Shown one piece after another: positions 61,487-64,000 of a DNA stretch of 64,000 bases. Position 1 is the stretch's first letter; each line of letters opens with the position of its first letter. Origin of the DNA: Metellina segmentata. Lineage: Eukaryota; Arthropoda; Arachnida; Araneae; Tetragnathidae. The DNA lies in NCBI GenBank assembly GCA_947359465.1, contig OX375880.1:13958120-14022119 (forward strand), in the 5' to 3' direction. The position numbers were made by a program, and so were the translations under genes. Under the pieces are notes generated by a model. That model worked only from the letters and a program-made list of their open reading frames with translations, was not told the DNA's origin and ran no database searches.

Positions 61487-64000
61487 TATTAAAATTACTA
61501 TGGGGGAAGCTTAATTTTGGAGTTATCAAAAGTCCTGAATCTATTTCCATCAGGATCCTTCAAGGCTGGTGCTTATATTTGTTTCCAAATATTAATATCA
61601 AGATGCACATTGCTTGGTAAAATTGTTTCTTATTTAATAGTAAGTAAATTTTGTCAGGGCTCTTTAGTGTCATAAAATGAACAGGATACTGTGATGGTAA
61701 ATGAATATAAAGGATGGTTTGTTTCTGCAGAAGTACAGCTATGGAAAAAAGCTAATCCCCATTCTTTCTTTGTGGATATTTAATACTAAACTAACTTCAA
61801 AGCAAATTTCAAATTATTTTTTGATATGGAGCATAGATACATACCTTAAGATTTGAATGACAGACTGTCTTCTTACCAAGTGTGTCCACTTCGGTAATAT
61901 CTCATAGAAACACCCAATTTTGACTCAAAATTTTGAATTCTTACAAAATTTAATTTTGGATATTATGTTTCATGTAATTTGAACTAGGTATTTCTGGATT
62001 AAAAGCGTGGAAATTTTGGAACTTCTAATGTTAAACGTGTTCCCCAGCCTTTTTTTTATATCTTCTGAGATAATATTCCTATTACTCTGTTGTTTTATAA
62101 TATTACTATTAAAGAACCTCAACAAAATCTGCCCTGTGTTTCTTTTTTAAATAACTTTTGGTATGTAATTAATTTTGCAACTAATGTTTGAAAAAAAATT
62201 TAAATTAAAACCTTTCTATGTTTTTGATGTTCTCTGAATTAGAATAACTTTTTAAGACAACAGGTTCTTTTCTTCTCAGTTTTGTCACTGTAGTTTATTT
62301 AATCGCTATTTTTAGCCATTTTTCATAATTGAATGACTTATCCAACAGGTTGAAAGATCTGTCAGAAAATGTCCTGAACATTTTCCTTTAAAATATTTGA
62401 ATATGTTTTAGTCAGCAAATCTAATTCCATCAGAATCAGTTAAACTATGCCAAGGACCTCAAAATAATTTGTTCCACCATTGTCAAAATACTTTAATAAT
62501 TATTAAAATGGTAATTTTAATACATTTGTCATTTTGACGTAGTCTGAAACATTTCAAGAAGGCATGGTTGCTATCACAACTCACAAAATGCTGCTTTTTA
62601 CAATATAATTTCTATTCCAAATCATTTTGTATTTTTTTTTTGCATTTTTTGCAAAAGTTTGCTAATACAAATACAAATACAAATATTGATGACCAGCTAC
62701 AGGCTCAAGCCCAACAAGGCTGGTCCTTTGTTTATGAATTCTCCAATTCCCACTGACTATCCGATTGTGTCTTAAATTCGTATACTCCCTTTGAATTAAC
62801 TATATTTTCTGGCAACGCGTTCCAACTGGTGGTGAAGGCAGAAGAAAGTAACATAAATAGAAAGATAAACCTAGTTATTTTTTTATTTAACACATTCTAG
62901 CTCTAACACAAATTTCAAAATGGAAAATCCTGTATCCTGAACATCTGCAGTAAGACATAAGACAATGCCCAATAAACCAAAATATCAATATGTTACGTGC
63001 AAACTTACTCACATTGAAACTATTTTGTTACACATTTAATTTCATCCATACACAAACTCAAAATCCTCTGGTTAGTTGCTGTTGTGATAATTGAATTACC
63101 AAAAACAAAAAAAATCATTAATGTAAAGTTCCTTGTATAATTTAAAAAATAATAGTTAACATATATTACATAAGAAATGGGAGTGTAGTAAAAAGATAAA
63201 TTAAATAAAGATTACTGCAAAAAATTAAATTTGTTATTATTGCAGTAACTTTTTTTGATACAGGGTATCTTTGTCTTAAAAAATTATAGGTACAATATTG
63301 TTACTTGCTTTTTTAATATCTCATTTCAGAGATATATTTTAAAAAAGGATTAGATACCTTTTTCCAAACACACAAATTTTACAAGTATTTTATATTTTTA
63401 TTAATATTGTTGCCAAGATTGTTTTTAAGGTGCATCATGTACAGTAAATTCATTGGTTTTTATCCTTTTGGAAGCATGTGTTTCTTATTTTTCTCCCTTA
63501 AATGTAACAAAATTTGCTGATCGAAATATTTTTAAATGAAGTTTTCTGATCGATTTCATCAAATATATTTGCATTCATTTTAAGGGATTGGCAAAAATAT
63601 TTTCTTTGCTAATGTAAGCCAAGATTTTAACAATCAGGCAAATCCAATGGGTTTGAAAAGATTTTTAAAAAGTAACTTATTATAGAACATGGGGGTGTTA
63701 GGTATGAAATAGTAAATAGTATTCATGGGACTATCGATTCCTTTCTGTTTCCTCCAAATTAGTTTGTAAAACTTTTTCTGTGTACCGATTTTATGTCTTT
63801 AAGCATAATATTTCAAAGTTCATAACCAATTTTTTTCTTCAAAGAGCATTTAGTATTTCTCAAATCAAAGTGGAAATTCAAATTGTGTGTGTTAAAGAGA
63901 TGTTTTCTTTGGACTTTTCTATAGCTAACTTTTATTCAACAAAATTCCAAATGAAACCTGAGTTATTAATTTTAACTTCATATATACAATAAATAATATA
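61487..64000. other. LIG4 intron, nothing recognised
   Basis: AT-rich intron. Contains a short AATACA repeat near 62665-62685. None of the open frames (62568-62756, 63780-63992) shows LIG4 or other signatures. Confidence 0.5.

Noticed and set aside
1..64000. A bacterial or phage-type defence or biosynthetic system
   Set aside because: All genes are spliced animal genes or eukaryotic transposons; no operon-like clusters or prokaryotic signals are present.

Overview
The window is animal nuclear DNA, AT-rich and packed with transposable-element relics. Spliced genes with GT-AG introns, tRNA-derived SINEs and decayed Tc1, mariner, hAT, Helitron and LINE copies point to an arthropod; the style of the Tc1-like and DUF4817-type transposases suggests a chelicerate (spider, horseshoe crab or similar). 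That placement is inference, not proof.

Four host genes can be read. (1) The minus strand from 16390 down to 1258 carries the first eight coding exons (about 303 codons) of PITRM1/PreP, the mitochondrial presequence protease; the rest lies beyond the left edge. (2) A small two-exon plus-strand gene at 25687-26379 encodes an unrecognised protein of 127 residues. (3) The minus strand from 56257 down to 35490 carries fourteen exons (612 codons) of NPLOC4/NPL4, the p97/VCP ubiquitin-adaptor subunit, including the terminal NZF finger and stop; only the start codon exon is uncertain. (4) The plus strand at 60206-60367 carries the first coding exon of LIG4 (DNA ligase IV), head-to-head with NPLOC4. 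Every exon junction listed was checked for splice dinucleotides and for codon phase.

The rest is repeats. PITRM1 introns (1-16 kb) hold two Tc1-like copies, SINEs, a mariner end, MITEs and a decayed hAT transposase. From 16.6 to 24 kb there is SINE and hAT debris, GC-rich blocks and a DUF4817-type transposase. From 26.8 to 33.7 kb a stack of nested transposons separates the small gene from NPLOC4: Helitrons, a relic hAT of about 4.8 kb, a LINE inside it, and a 540-bp hAT MITE inside the LINE. NPLOC4 introns hold Helitrons, another four-layer nest (40.3-42.7 kb), a Tc1-like element, SINE-in-SINE insertions and a perfect 47-bp palindrome.

I found no new multi-gene system. The most unusual items are a 38-bp hAT element reduced to its two terminal repeats but still flanked by a perfect 8-bp target duplication, SINEs with different tRNA heads on one shared body, and the unrecognised 127-residue protein with sorting-signal-like motifs.
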